Shown: positions 1 through 7,824, numbered from the stretch's first letter. The stretch: 40,503 bases of DNA from an uncultured Collinsella sp. (GCA_900544725.1 UQWK01000014.1:1-40503); one strand, 5' to 3'. Notes: generated from the sequence alone by a model not told the origin. Made by a program: numbers and translations.

Positions 1-615
1 GTGCAGGAAATGCTCGAGCCACAGGATCGACTCGGCGTCCAGGTGGTTCGTGGGCTCGTCGAGCAACAGCAGGTCGGGAGCCTCGAGCAGCAGCTTGCAC
101 AGGGCCACGCGACGGCGCTCGCCGCCGGAAAGCACGTTGACCGGCATGTCGGAATCGGGCAGCTGCAGGGCGTCCATGGCCTGGCCGAGCTTGGAATCGA
201 TATCCCAGCCGTCGGCGGCGTCGATCTCGTCCTGGAGCTTTCCCATCTCGGCCATGAGGGCGTCCATGTCGCAATCCGGGTCGCACATCTCCTCGCCGAT
301 CTTATTGAAGCGATCGACCTTGGCGATCATGTCGCCAAATGCCATGCGCACGTTCTCGATGACGGTCTTGTCGTCGTCGAGCGGCGGCTCCTGCTGCAGG
401 ATACCCACGGTGTAGCCGGGGGTAAGCCTGGCATCGCCGTTGGAGACCTCCTCGATGCCGGCCATGATCTTGAGCAGGGTCGACTTGCCCATACCGTTGG
501 GGCCCACGACGCCGATCTTGGCACCGGGGTAGAAGCTCAGGGTCACGTCGTCAAGGATTACCTTGTCGCCATGGGCCTTGCGAGCCTGATACATCTGGTA
601 GATAAACTCCGCCAT
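1..615 (-). CDS. ettA: EttA, energy-dependent translational throttle ABC-F ATPase (C-terminus cut by window edge)
   Basis: This is the first 205 codons of an ABC-F protein; the full family length is about 555 residues, and the rest lies beyond position 1. The start MAEFIYQMYQARKAHGDK and the segment SFYPGAKIGVVGPNGMGKST (Walker A) follow EttA closely. The signature LSGGERRRVALCKLLLE and Walker B LLLLDEPTNHLD with LEHFLH complete the first ATPase domain. The arm insertion (CDPDCDMDALMAEMGKLQDEID) sits between them. EttA binds the ribosomal E site and gates entry into elongation according to the ATP/ADP ratio; it is cytoplasmic and is not a transporter. The ATG at 615 follows AAAGGA with a rather long spacer. 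Assignment as EttA rather than another ABC-F member rests on the N-terminal sequence. Confidence 0.93.
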   Translation of the reverse strand, partial: MAEFIYQMYQARKAHGDKVILDDVTLSFYPGAKIGVVGPNGMGKSTLLKIMAGIEEVSNGDARLTPGYTVGILQQEPPLDDDKTVIENVRMAFGDMIAKVDRFNKIGEEMCDPDCDMDALMAEMGKLQDEIDAADGWDIDSKLGQAMDALQLPDSDMPVNVLSGGERRRVALCKLLLEAPDLLLLDEPTNHLDAESILWLEHFLH

Positions 616-705
616 ATGCCTGTTTTATCCTTTCTACCTGCTGTTTCCCTGTTCTTGATTCGCTTTAGTGGAAACGAAATGAGAAAACCAGCTCTGAAAC
701 TTAAC

Positions 706-734
706 GAAAAAAGGGGCATGGTTGCCCATACCCC
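706..734 (-). terminator. Intrinsic terminator of the sdpR-sdpI operon
   Basis: On the minus strand a 9-bp stem (GGGGTATGG with CCATGCCCC, one G-U pair, 4-base loop) is followed by six T residues. It begins 66 bp after the stop codon of the SdpI-like gene and sits before ettA. Confidence 0.85.
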
Positions 735-800
735 CTAATACTACCTGGGAAAAGTCCCCCGGAACATACTATGAACTGCGTACGCTAGTTTTCCGCAACC

Positions 801-1505
801 TTAGCGAACGGCTCGCTGAGATTTGCGCCACAGCAGATACGAGTAGACGTAGACGGCTCCGACCGAACCAAACGCCAGAACCGCAATCACCGCGGCGACG
901 ACTTCATTCGAAAGCACCGCACCTGCCACGCCCATCGCAATCAGGCCAACACCCAGCACCATAAAGCAGGCACCGCCAAAGCGCTGCGTACGGCGCCAGT
1001 TCTCGGGATCGGCAAGCGCCCAAGGCGTCTTGATACCGAGCGTATAGTTCTGCTTCACACGCGGCAAGTAGTTTCCTACGCCGATGAACAGCAAACCGAT
1101 AGCACCGGAAATCAGCACGTTGACCGAACCGACCGCCGGCACCACGCCCCAGACCGTAAGCTCTCCCAGCCAGCTTACGGCACACATGAACAAGGTAAAG
1201 GCGATTACGAAGCCCTGATAGAACTTGCCCGAGGTTCGATATGCCTCACCTTTGGGATCGATGCGCGGCACCACGCAGAACATTGCAAGAAGTGCCAGAG
1301 GCAGCACGCCGAGCGCGGAGGCCATCCAGCTAGGGCCCCAACCGTCGACGGCGCCGTTCGCTCCCCAGTGCGTGGGAATCTGCGCAGGCAAGCTCGGCAT
1401 CACCATGAGGTGCGCTACGACATTGGCGACGCACAGAGCGACCAGCGCAATCCACACGCGCGACGATACCCCCGTGGGGTGAATGCCCTTGTTTTCGTTA
1501 TTCAT
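801..1505 (-). CDS. SdpI-family membrane protein (DUF1648/SdpI domains)
   Basis: This 234-residue integral membrane protein has about six hydrophobic segments. Two family hallmarks are visible: the DUF1648 motif IPTHWGANGAVDGWGP after the first helix, and the SdpI motif GNYLPRVKQNYTLGIKTPWA followed by DPENWRRTQRFGG. In Bacillus, SdpI gives immunity to the SdpC toxin and sequesters the repressor SdpR at the membrane. The chosen ATG overlaps the stop codon of the upstream ArsR-type gene by 8 bp (GATGAATAAC), so the two are translationally coupled. A longer reading exists but starts inside the regulator. No toxin gene resembling sdpC is present nearby, so the natural ligand is unknown. A role in immunity or envelope stress is inference. 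Confidence 0.88.
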   Translation of the reverse strand: MNNENKGIHPTGVSSRVWIALVALCVANVVAHLMVMPSLPAQIPTHWGANGAVDGWGPSWMASALGVLPLALLAMFCVVPRIDPKGEAYRTSGKFYQGFVIAFTLFMCAVSWLGELTVWGVVPAVGSVNVLISGAIGLLFIGVGNYLPRVKQNYTLGIKTPWALADPENWRRTQRFGGACFMVLGVGLIAMGVAGAVLSNEVVAAVIAVLAFGSVGAVYVYSYLLWRKSQRAVR

Positions 1506-1776
1506 CCTTATCACCTTCCGTGTTTGTAAAGCCCATAAACCAGCCAATTAAATCCTGCATGACGGTGGTGTTTAAGCTGTATACGATGTTTTGGCCATGG
1601 CGCTCGTCGGTCACCAACCCGGCGTTTTTGAGCGTCGCCAAGTGATGGCTCAGCGACGGCTTGCTGATGTCAAAATGCTCGGCAAGCTCCCCGGCCGTGC
1701 AATTGCCCTCGCGCAGCAACTCCAAAATGCGCCGTCGCGTTGGATCGGCAAGCGCCTTAAAACCCTCTCCCGGCAT
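1498..1776 (-). CDS. ArsR-family autorepressor, SdpR type
   Basis: This 92-residue winged-helix protein contains FKALADPTRRRILELLREG, then FDISKPSLSHHLATLKNAGLV (recognition helix region) and ERHGQNIVYSLNTTVMQDLIGWF. All are characteristic of the SdpR branch, which lacks the metal-binding cysteines of ArsR/SmtB sensors; none are seen here. SdpR represses its own sdpRI operon and is titrated to the membrane by SdpI when the toxin is present. The ATG at 1776 is preferred because AGGAGG lies 4 bases upstream; two earlier ATGs at 1794 and 1791 lack a site. The downstream SdpI-like gene overlaps it by 8 bp. Confidence 0.9.
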   Translation of the reverse strand: MPGEGFKALADPTRRRILELLREGNCTAGELAEHFDISKPSLSHHLATLKNAGLVTDERHGQNIVYSLNTTVMQDLIGWFMGFTNTEGDKDE

Positions 1777-1810
1777 AAGACCTCCTCTCATCATCTCTCA
1801 TGACGCGCAC

Positions 1811-1839
1811 ACTATACTCGATATTTAGATGTTTGTCTA
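1811..1839 (-). promoter_or_regulatory. sdpR promoter with overlapping operator-like inverted repeat
   Basis: On the minus strand TAGACA (1834-1839) and TATAGT (1811-1816) are separated by exactly 17 bp. The inverted repeat TTAGATGTTTGTCTAA (1825-1840, 5-bp arms) covers the -35 element, which is where an autorepressor would be expected to act. The operator role is inferred. Confidence 0.65.
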
Positions 1840-1858
1840 ACTGTCTAATCTTGTACTC

Positions 1859-1895
1859 AAAAAAAATAGCCGCCTCCGCGTAATGCGAAGACGGC
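1859..1895 (-). terminator. Intrinsic terminator facing away from tcdA
   Basis: On the minus strand an 11-pair stem (GCCGTCTTCGC with GCGGAGGCGGC, two G-U pairs, 5-base loop) is followed by TA and eight T residues. No minus-strand protein gene lies upstream of it, which suggests that a short untranslated RNA ends here. Confidence 0.75.
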
Positions 1896-2012
1896 CACTT
1901 CTCACGCTACAAACGTGTTTGGGAGTTGGCCAACCCGCTGCAACGGGTGCCATCTGCTTTATCTTATGCGAATCCCGATCCCATTTCAACAAACCCCAAG
2001 GGTTCAAATGGA
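1862..2012 (-). ncRNA. Candidate small structured RNA
   Basis: The minus strand offers a -10-like TATTAT (2019-2024), then about 150 nt without a convincing ORF, ending at a strong intrinsic terminator. The predicted 5' end folds into a hairpin in which ATTCCATTT pairs with AAATGGGAT and AACCC pairs with GGGTT. A CCCG/CGGG hairpin and a CACG/CGTG hairpin follow before the terminator. The -35 region is weak. I do not recognise it as 6S, SRP, tmRNA or a known riboswitch. It could instead be only an untranslated region. Confidence 0.3.
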
Positions 2013-2032
2013 ATCGTAATAATACCTATAAT
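2003..2032 (+). promoter_or_regulatory. Probable sigma-70 promoter of tcdA
   Basis: TTCAAA (2003-2008) and a perfect TATAAT (2027-2032) are 18 bp apart, 45 bp before the tcdA start. It is nearly back to back with the minus-strand TATTAT at 2019-2024. Confidence 0.6.
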
Positions 2033-2076
2033 GGCGATAGCTAAAACACGACCTGCTTCCCCATCGGAGGATATTT

Positions 2077-2874
2077 ATGACCGAAACCATTGCCGCAGCC
2101 GCCATCGAGACACGCGACACCAAGCTCGAGATCATCATGGGCCGCGAGGCACTCGATAAGCTCGCCGATGCTACGGTGTTGGTGCTCGGCTGCGGAGGCG
2201 TGGGCTCCAACTGCTGCGAGGCACTCGCCCGCGGCGGCATCGGTCATTTCGTCATTCTGGACAAGGACATCATCGCGCCCAGCAATATCAATCGCCAGGC
2301 CATCGCCTTTCATAGCACCGTCGGCAAGCGCAAGGTTGACGTGATGGAAGCCATGATCCACGATATCAATCCTGCCGCCACCGTTATCAAACGTACCGAA
2401 TACCTGCTGAGCGACAACATCGATGATTTCTTCGCGAGCGTTTTGGAGCAGACGGGCGGCAAGCTCGACTACGTCGTCGACGCCATCGACACCATCTCGG
2501 CCAAGCTCACCATTGCCAAATATGCTCAGGACCACGGCATTCGTTTGGTTAGTTCCATGGGCGGGGCCAACAAGCTCCATCCCGAGTGCCTCCGCTTTGC
2601 CGACATCTTCGATACGGTACGTGACCCCATGAGCCGCATTATGCGCAAAGAATGTAAGAAGCGCGGAATCAAGAGCCTACATGTACTGTTTAGCTGCGAG
2701 GAATCGGTTAAGACACAGCCCCGCGACCCTTCCAACATCCACGAGCGCACCGAGCTGGGAACTGCGAGCTTTATGCCGCCCATCATGGGCCAGATGATCG
2801 CTGGCGAGGTTATCCGCCAGATCAGCGGGCGCGGTACCGAACGCGTACGCGCTGACGGCCAGCGCCTGGACTAG
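2077..2874 (+). CDS. tcdA: tRNA threonylcarbamoyladenosine dehydratase (TcdA/CsdL)
   Basis: This 265-residue E1-like protein adenylates and cyclises t6A at position 37 of ANN-decoding tRNAs to ct6A. The nucleotide-binding motif LGCGGVGSNCCEALARGGIG is at residues 37-56, and the ThiF/E1 signature PSNINRQ at 68-74. Later VVDAIDT and LVSSMGG match the E1 fold. The length agrees with TcdA (about 268) rather than with ThiF or MoeB, and no zinc CxxC pairs of MoeB type are evident. The ATG has GGAGG 6 bases upstream. The tatD gene begins 14 bp downstream on the same strand, probably as one transcript. Confidence 0.9.
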   Translation: MTETIAAAAIETRDTKLEIIMGREALDKLADATVLVLGCGGVGSNCCEALARGGIGHFVILDKDIIAPSNINRQAIAFHSTVGKRKVDVMEAMIHDINPAATVIKRTEYLLSDNIDDFFASVLEQTGGKLDYVVDAIDTISAKLTIAKYAQDHGIRLVSSMGGANKLHPECLRFADIFDTVRDPMSRIMRKECKKRGIKSLHVLFSCEESVKTQPRDPSNIHERTELGTASFMPPIMGQMIAGEVIRQISGRGTERVRADGQRLD

Positions 2875-2888
2875 CAAGGCACACCGCG

Positions 2889-3671
2889 ATGGAGCTGCAG
2901 TCCTTTGATACTCACTGTCACCTCGACCTGATGGCCAGCCCGGACGCCGTTGCCCACGAAGCCGCAGCGATGGGACTGGGGCTCTTTGACTGCGGCGTCG
3001 ATCCGCGCGATTTCGCAACGGCAAATAAACGCGCCGGCATTATTCCCAACGTTATTGCGGCCGTCGGCCTCCACCCTTGGTGGATTGCCGATGGCCGATG
3101 TGGGGCCGCCGAGGTCGACCTGCTTTGCGAGCTCGCCAGCCGAGAGCGCTTTATCGGCGAGGTCGGACTCGACTTCTCGTCACGCTTTGCAGGCACCGGA
3201 GGAATCCAGACGCAGGCATTTGATCGGCTTTGTCAGACGCTATCGCAGCACCCACTCACTGGGCGCGTCCTGTCCATTCACGCCGTTCGCGCGGCGGGGG
3301 CAGCCTTGGACATTTTGGAGTCGAGCGGCCTTCTAAAGGACGATCCCAACTCCCCTATCATCATCTTCCACTGGTTTAGCGGTACCTCGGATGAGCTCGT
3401 CCGTGCGCGCCACGCAGGCAGCTTCTTTTCCATCAATGAACGCATGCTTGCGACCAAACGCGGGCGCGAATACGCACGACAGATTCCACTCAACCACTTG
3501 TTGCTCGAAACCGATGCGCCAGCCGAGCAAAATAAGGAAACCACTGCGCGACAACTCGTCGATTCGCTCGCGAGAACCTCCGAAGTCGTTGCCGCAATCA
3601 AAAAATGCGACACGCAGAGCATCAAGTCGGCTGTTTTGGGAAATACCCATTCCATTTTCGACCTTCGCTGA
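2889..3671 (+). CDS. TatD-family metal-dependent hydrolase (DNase)
   Basis: This 260-residue TIM-barrel metal hydrolase shows the ordered TatD motifs: FDTHCHLD near residue 6 (first two metal-binding histidines), AAVGLHPWW, FIGEVGLDF (metal-bridging glutamate), SIHAVR, IFHWFSG and LLLETDAP (final aspartate). The family comprises 3'-5' exonucleases and related phosphoesterases acting in DNA repair and RNA quality control. It is slightly shorter and more divergent than the housekeeping TatD/YcfH type, so the substrate is not certain. It follows tcdA by 14 bp with AAGG upstream of the ATG. Its stop codon is immediately followed by a large palindromic element. Confidence 0.85.
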   Translation: MELQSFDTHCHLDLMASPDAVAHEAAAMGLGLFDCGVDPRDFATANKRAGIIPNVIAAVGLHPWWIADGRCGAAEVDLLCELASRERFIGEVGLDFSSRFAGTGGIQTQAFDRLCQTLSQHPLTGRVLSIHAVRAAGAALDILESSGLLKDDPNSPIIIFHWFSGTSDELVRARHAGSFFSINERMLATKRGREYARQIPLNHLLLETDAPAEQNKETTARQLVDSLARTSEVVAAIKKCDTQSIKSAVLGNTHSIFDLR

Positions 3672-3910
3672 CCCCGGTGGGCAAAAAATGCCAAATATGA
3701 GTACTGTTGCAAAGCTAGTCACATTATTTTGCAACAAAACAGTGCCTTGATAATGTACATTCGTTCATTATCAAGGCTTATTTGCATGGGTAAAGCCATA
3801 TTTAGCAGGTTTTAATCGGCCGCAGGCACTCAACTAGGCCCTCAAAAGCTATTTTTCGCTGTTACTAAATTAGTGACAGTACTCATATTTGGCATTTTTT
3901 GCCCACGGGG
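3672..3910. repeat. 239-bp palindromic element with perfect 30-bp inverted arms
   Basis: The left arm (3678-3707, beginning TGGGCAAAAAATGCC) and the right arm (3876-3905) are exact reverse complements over 30 bp. CCCCG continues the match outside after one unpaired base. Two further inverted repeats lie inside: GTTGCAAA/TTTGCAAC around 3706-3735, and CCTTGATAATG/CATTATCAAGG at about 3752-3783. The interior is AT-rich compared with its surroundings and has no credible ORF. The structure fits a non-autonomous MITE-like element or a very strong terminator between the tatD and frlD-like genes, which face each other. No clear target-site duplication was found. Confidence 0.7.
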
Positions 3911-3952
3911 TCCCAGGGAGGCGACAATTCGACTCACCGGGACTGCTCTCAC

Positions 3953-4816
3953 CTATTCGGAAATCGGCGCTCCATGGCCCCAGGAGCCTTCCATGCCGCA
4001 TACGGTCGAAGCAAACCCCGCCGCAAAGTCGAGTGCGCGCTCGATGGCCTCAGCACCATCCTCGCCACGCTTGGCGGAATCGAGATAGCACATCAGGAAC
4101 GAAGTCAGGAACGAGTCGCCCGCACCCATGGTGTCCTTCATGTCTGCCACGGGCTTGGCATGCTGCCGATAGTAACGCTCGCCGTCATAGGCAATGCAAC
4201 CCTCAGCGCCAGCCGTTGCGGACACAAAACATGGGCCCAAGCCCTTCAACCAGGCAAGGCGCTCGCGAATCTCATCCTCGCTCGCAGCGTCTGCCGCGCT
4301 AAAGAACGCGAAGTCAACGTAGGGAGCAATCTGCTCGTAGTACTCGTCGGTCGAATCGTCCGAGAAGTCAAACGAAACCGTGATGCCCGCGGCCTTCAAC
4401 TTGGGAAGTTCACGCTCGGTAAAGCAATAGTTGCCCGAATGAACCACATCAAACTGCTTCATGTACGAAAGGTCAAAGCGATCGAGGACATAGCGCGCAT
4501 CGCCACGGATACCGCCCTCGTTGGAGCCAAGAAAGACACGATCACCATCAACCACAGTAACGCGTGCCGCACCGTTCTCGCCGATGAGCTGTTTGCATTT
4601 GGCAAGCTCAACGTCCTCATCCTCAAGACTCGCAATCACATGCTCAGCAGCAGCATCATTACCAAAGATGCCCATATACGCGGAGCGCGCGGCTCCGCAT
4701 TTCTTGGCATATACGGCAAAGTTCACCGCATTGCCACCCGGATACATTGTGTGAATATGCTCATAGCAGTCGACGACGTTGTCGCCAAATCCCAGTGCGC
4801 TTACGTTAAACGCCAT
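3953..4816 (-). CDS. PfkB-family sugar kinase, fructoselysine 6-kinase (FrlD)-like
   Basis: This 287-residue ribokinase-fold enzyme has an N-terminal GDNVVDCYEH motif, PGGNAVNFAVYAKKCG (substrate binding), DVVHSGNYCF, VSFDFSDDS, and the catalytic anion-hole motif DTMGAGDSF at 228-236 (Asp234 as the base). The order and wording closely resemble E. coli FrlD, including the end GMEGSWGHGAPI, which resembles the FrlD tail. FrlD phosphorylates fructoselysine taken up from glycated proteins. No deglycase (FrlB) or transporter is adjacent, so the exact sugar is uncertain. The ATG has GAGGAG 7 bases upstream. Downstream it faces the palindromic element. Confidence 0.8.
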   Translation of the reverse strand: MAFNVSALGFGDNVVDCYEHIHTMYPGGNAVNFAVYAKKCGAARSAYMGIFGNDAAAEHVIASLEDEDVELAKCKQLIGENGAARVTVVDGDRVFLGSNEGGIRGDARYVLDRFDLSYMKQFDVVHSGNYCFTERELPKLKAAGITVSFDFSDDSTDEYYEQIAPYVDFAFFSAADAASEDEIRERLAWLKGLGPCFVSATAGAEGCIAYDGERYYRQHAKPVADMKDTMGAGDSFLTSFLMCYLDSAKRGEDGAEAIERALDFAAGFASTVCGMEGSWGHGAPISE

Positions 4817-4878
4817 GACGCCGCTCCTCTCTCTTATGCCAACGGAACCACTGTTGCGACAGCAGTACCGCCCAGGAT

Positions 4879-5538
4879 CTACGCGAGTTCCAGCAGCTCC
4901 GGCAGCTGGTCGATAATCTTGTCCGCGGCATCCTGGCTAAAGCCAAAGCGTTCCTCGCGCTTGGCAATAACTGTCAGGCCGGCTCGCTTGCCGGCAGTGA
5001 TGCCAGGCACCGAATCCTCAACGCAGCAGCAGCGATTCGCGGGCAGCCCCAGCAGGTCCAGCGCATGCAGGTAGATGTCGGGCTCGGGCTTGCTCTCCTT
5101 AAACTGCTCGCCGCTCACCACATACTCAAAGGCATCCGACAGCCCGCACGCATTGAGCACTTCCTCGATGCTATCCATCGGAGACGAGCTAGCAAGCGCC
5201 ACGCGAACGCCACGGCGCGGCAGCTCTCGAATCGTATCCACGGCGCCTGGGTTAATCAAAGCCTGATAGTCGCGCGGACGCTTATGCGCCCACTCGTCCC
5301 AACGGGCCAACGCTTCCTCGCCAGTAAAATGCCCCTTACCGGCGCGCTCAAACCAATCGACCAGCATATGCAGGAAGAACTGATGCGAGGTACCGACCTG
5401 CCCATTCAACTCCTCTTGAGTCAGATTAAGCCCAAGCTCCTTGGCAAACGCTGCAGTCTCGCCCAGGTAGTAATACTCGGTATCGACAATGACGCCGTCC
5501 ATGTCAAAGATAACGGCGTCGAACGGAAATGCGGACAC
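4879..5538 (-). CDS. HAD phosphatase, beta-phosphoglucomutase-like subfamily
   Basis: This 219-residue protein has the HAD motif I FDMDGVIVDT at residues 11-20 (nucleophile Asp12, acid/base Asp14), motif II LASSSP, a motif III lysine in EQFKESKPEPDIY, and motif IV CVEDSVPGITAGKRAGL. The helical cap between motifs I and II gives the PgmB/YcjU-like arrangement, so substrates are probably small sugar phosphates. GTG at 5538 is chosen because GGGAGG lies 6 bases upstream. The longer reading from 5586 would run back through the terminator of the upstream gene. Together with the neighbouring kinase and Cof-type phosphatase it forms a small sugar-phosphate gene group. Confidence 0.85.
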   Translation of the reverse strand: MSAFPFDAVIFDMDGVIVDTEYYYLGETAAFAKELGLNLTQEELNGQVGTSHQFFLHMLVDWFERAGKGHFTGEEALARWDEWAHKRPRDYQALINPGAVDTIRELPRRGVRVALASSSPMDSIEEVLNACGLSDAFEYVVSGEQFKESKPEPDIYLHALDLLGLPANRCCCVEDSVPGITAGKRAGLTVIAKREERFGFSQDAADKIIDQLPELLELA

Positions 5539-5550
5539 GGCACCCTCCCT

Positions 5551-5579
5551 AACAAAAGGGCGCCCGCAAGCGGACGCCC
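5551..5579 (-). terminator. Intrinsic terminator after the Cof-type phosphatase gene
   Basis: On the minus strand GGGCGTCCGC pairs with GCGGGCGCCC, followed by TTTTG. It lies 23 bp after the stop at 5602 and just ahead of the GTG start of the next gene. Confidence 0.75.
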
Positions 5580-5601
5580 GAACCATGCATTATCGGCGAT
5601 T

Positions 5602-6444
5602 CTAGCCCAGCAGCTTATCCAGCGCCACCGCAATACCATCTTCGTTGTTATTGGCGGTCACCATCTGGGCTACAGCCTTAACCTCATCGACGGCGTTGCC
5701 CATGGCAACACCGGTGCCGGCCCACTCAATCATGGACTTGTCGTTCTGGCCGTCGCCAAACGATACGACCTCGCTGGCATCGATGCCGAGCTTGGGCAGG
5801 GCACCCTCGAGCGCACGGGCTTTGTCGATACCGGGCGCCGTGTACTCAAAGTACCAGTCGGCCGTAAACATGCCCGAAAGCGTCTGCTTAAAGGGCGCAT
5901 ACATCTCCTCGTAATGCGCCTGCAGGTAGGCCGGATCGCCCGCCGTCAGCAGCTTGTCCACGGGATAAGCATCAGCGACCTCATGCAGGCTCTCCACCTC
6001 GCGGATCTTAAGATCGCACGCATCGCGCTCGTACTTAACGATATTCTTCTGCGAGCCGTCAGGCAGCGTGATCATGCAATGGTACGAGTCCTCGACGTGC
6101 AAATCACGACCGAGCGAAATCATAGGGATCACGTCAAAATTACGCAGGTGATCAATCAGGCGATGCAATTCGTCAGCCGGCATGGCCTGGTCAAAAAGGA
6201 CCTCATCGGTCTGAGCGTCGACCACATGCGCGCCATTAAAGGCGACTAGCAGACCGTCATGGTTTTGAAGGTCGAGCTCCTGCGCCAAGGCGTGCAGTCC
6301 CCATGCGGGACGGCCCGAAGCCAAAATGAGCTTAATGCCCGACTCCTGCGCCGCGAGCAGCTTCTCGCGCGTGCGCGGACTAATCACTTTCTGATCGTTG
6401 GTGAGCGTACCGTCGATATCCATCGCGATGGCTTTGATTGCCAT
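5602..6444 (-). CDS. Cof-type HAD phosphatase (YidA-like)
   Basis: This 280-residue type IIB HAD protein has MDIDGTLTND at residues 8-17, LILASGRP (motif II), Lys in IDKARALEGAL (motif III) and VVSFGDGQNDKSMIEWAG (motif IV), then GVAMGNAVDEVKAVA and NNEDGIAVAL typical of Cof proteins. Relatives dephosphorylate sugar phosphates, flavin mononucleotide or pyridoxal phosphate; the substrate cannot be read from sequence. The ATG has AAGGAGG 5 bases upstream. It is the first gene of a minus-strand run ending with the FrlD-like kinase. Confidence 0.88.
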   Translation of the reverse strand: MAIKAIAMDIDGTLTNDQKVISPRTREKLLAAQESGIKLILASGRPAWGLHALAQELDLQNHDGLLVAFNGAHVVDAQTDEVLFDQAMPADELHRLIDHLRNFDVIPMISLGRDLHVEDSYHCMITLPDGSQKNIVKYERDACDLKIREVESLHEVADAYPVDKLLTAGDPAYLQAHYEEMYAPFKQTLSGMFTADWYFEYTAPGIDKARALEGALPKLGIDASEVVSFGDGQNDKSMIEWAGTGVAMGNAVDEVKAVAQMVTANNNEDGIAVALDKLLG

Positions 6445-6933
6445 ATATGCCTCCTTGCATCTTTTTTATCGCGCACTATCTTATCCGAGCCGGGGCACGT
6501 TCGCACAGCACGCGTATGACGGTTGCAAAACCACCCCATTTGAAACAAACGCAAAAAAGTACTTGCAAAGACGCGTTCCGACATATAAGTTGATAAAAGA
6601 CCGCCGTTGCGGTTTTAAGTAGATCGAGCATATGAAGTTTGAGTTTTAGCGTGTAAGAGAAGGAAGATCGGCAAAGTACAACCCCAAACGCAATGACAAC
6701 TTAATGAGGTAACTGCCATATGTGAGGCACCCAGGGCATTGCTGTCTCGATTTTGAGCACGATGCCTTCCGCCTTGCATGGGCCGTTCCATCCCGCCCCT
6801 GCAGCAACTGCCTCACGGGCTCATTGAAAACCGCATAGCACCCCAACGTCAGCACATCACCCACGGCAAGCACATCACTCACGACAACCAACACATCAAC
6901 AAACAGCACGAACATCAACCGATTGGAGAAGCT
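6445..6933. other. 489-bp non-coding gap between divergent genes
   Basis: This stretch separates the Cof gene (leftward) from the unknown gene at 6934 (rightward). The last 90 bp are purine-poor and contain degenerate copies of GCACATCAC(C/T)CACG (about 6854-6890). In frame with the downstream gene they would read as His-Ile-Thr-His repeats, but they have no start signal of their own. A small ACCGC/GCGGT hairpin with TTT lies near 6602-6615. I see no convincing promoter, RNA gene or protein gene. Confidence 0.5.
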
Positions 6934-7824
6934 ATGACAAACCACCACGCTGAAGACGGCGATAAGAAAAGCATTCTGGATGCCCGCATTGAGCGAGCAT
7001 ATGCAAACGAATATGACGCCGCCTTTGCCGCCGCGACCATCAAGAACTACGCGTCGCTACCGCTCGCGACAATCTTGGCCGACCACCCTCAACTGCTGAA
7101 GCGCTGCACAAAGATCATGGGCGACCCCGACATTCGCAAGCTGACAGACCCCTATGCCCCAAAACGCGACAACGATTCGTACGTTCTTACCGTAGGCTGC
7201 CTAGCCCATATGCTTACGGCGCTCGACACGAAACTCAAGCTCGAATGGGAACCCGACGAGCGTCATGAACTCGAAAGCAAGCGGAACACCCTGCGCACCG
7301 CACTGTTCCTTCCGTTGGACGGCCTCAAGCGCTGCAACGTCGAGCTCAATACACAGGCGCGGCAAAAGCCCGGGACCACGGGGCAGAAAACTCCAAGACC
7401 CCATGCGGCCATCGTCGACCGCAACCGATATAACCGCATGACCGCGCACTTTTCCGCCGAGGGGGCAGCCATAAGGACGCTGATCGACCTGCTGTGCCTC
7501 CTAAGCATCAACGAGCTATTTGAGGGCTATCTCGCCCTTGTTCCCGCGACGGCACCCAAGTCGGTAGCAAAGATCATCGAGACCTGCAGACGCCAGTTTG
7601 AGCGCCATCGCAATGGCAGCGAGATGAACGCCAGCATCGCACAGTACTACGCGGCTCATTACAAAAATGACGGATGTGCCCCTGTCGAGCATCAGCTGCG
7701 GCTCGCCTACACCACGCCCGTCGCAACGCTCCATCGCTTTGGAGCCCTTGGCGCTTGCGAGCCGCACGGACAGGCAGCCTGCCCCACAACCGAGCTCGAT
7801 CTCAGGCTCGGACGAACCCTGTAG
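6934..7824 (+). CDS. Unknown protein, first gene of the ClpP-like/VirD4-like cluster
   Basis: I do not recognise a family in this 296-residue protein. It is predicted soluble, with no signal peptide and no long hydrophobic segment except a short LLCLLSINELFEGYLALV stretch near residues 190-205. It is largely helical in composition, with a basic middle region (ARQKPGTTGQKTPRPHAAIVDRNRYNR). ATG 6934 is chosen because GGAGA stands 6 bases before it; the upstream in-frame ATG at 6778 lacks a site and would add a repetitive His-rich tract. It lies 63 bp before the ClpP-like gene on the same strand. Its job is presumably linked to the protease or the ATPase, but that is only context. Confidence 0.7.
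   Translation: MTNHHAEDGDKKSILDARIERAYANEYDAAFAAATIKNYASLPLATILADHPQLLKRCTKIMGDPDIRKLTDPYAPKRDNDSYVLTVGCLAHMLTALDTKLKLEWEPDERHELESKRNTLRTALFLPLDGLKRCNVELNTQARQKPGTTGQKTPRPHAAIVDRNRYNRMTAHFSAEGAAIRTLIDLLCLLSINELFEGYLALVPATAPKSVAKIIETCRRQFERHRNGSEMNASIAQYYAAHYKNDGCAPVEHQLRLAYTTPVATLHRFGALGACEPHGQAACPTTELDLRLGRTL

Noticed and set aside
6778..6933. N-terminal extension of the unknown protein with His-Ile-Thr-His repeats
   Set aside because: No ribosome site at 6778, whereas GGAGA precedes ATG 6934; the repeat tract is more likely untranslated leader.
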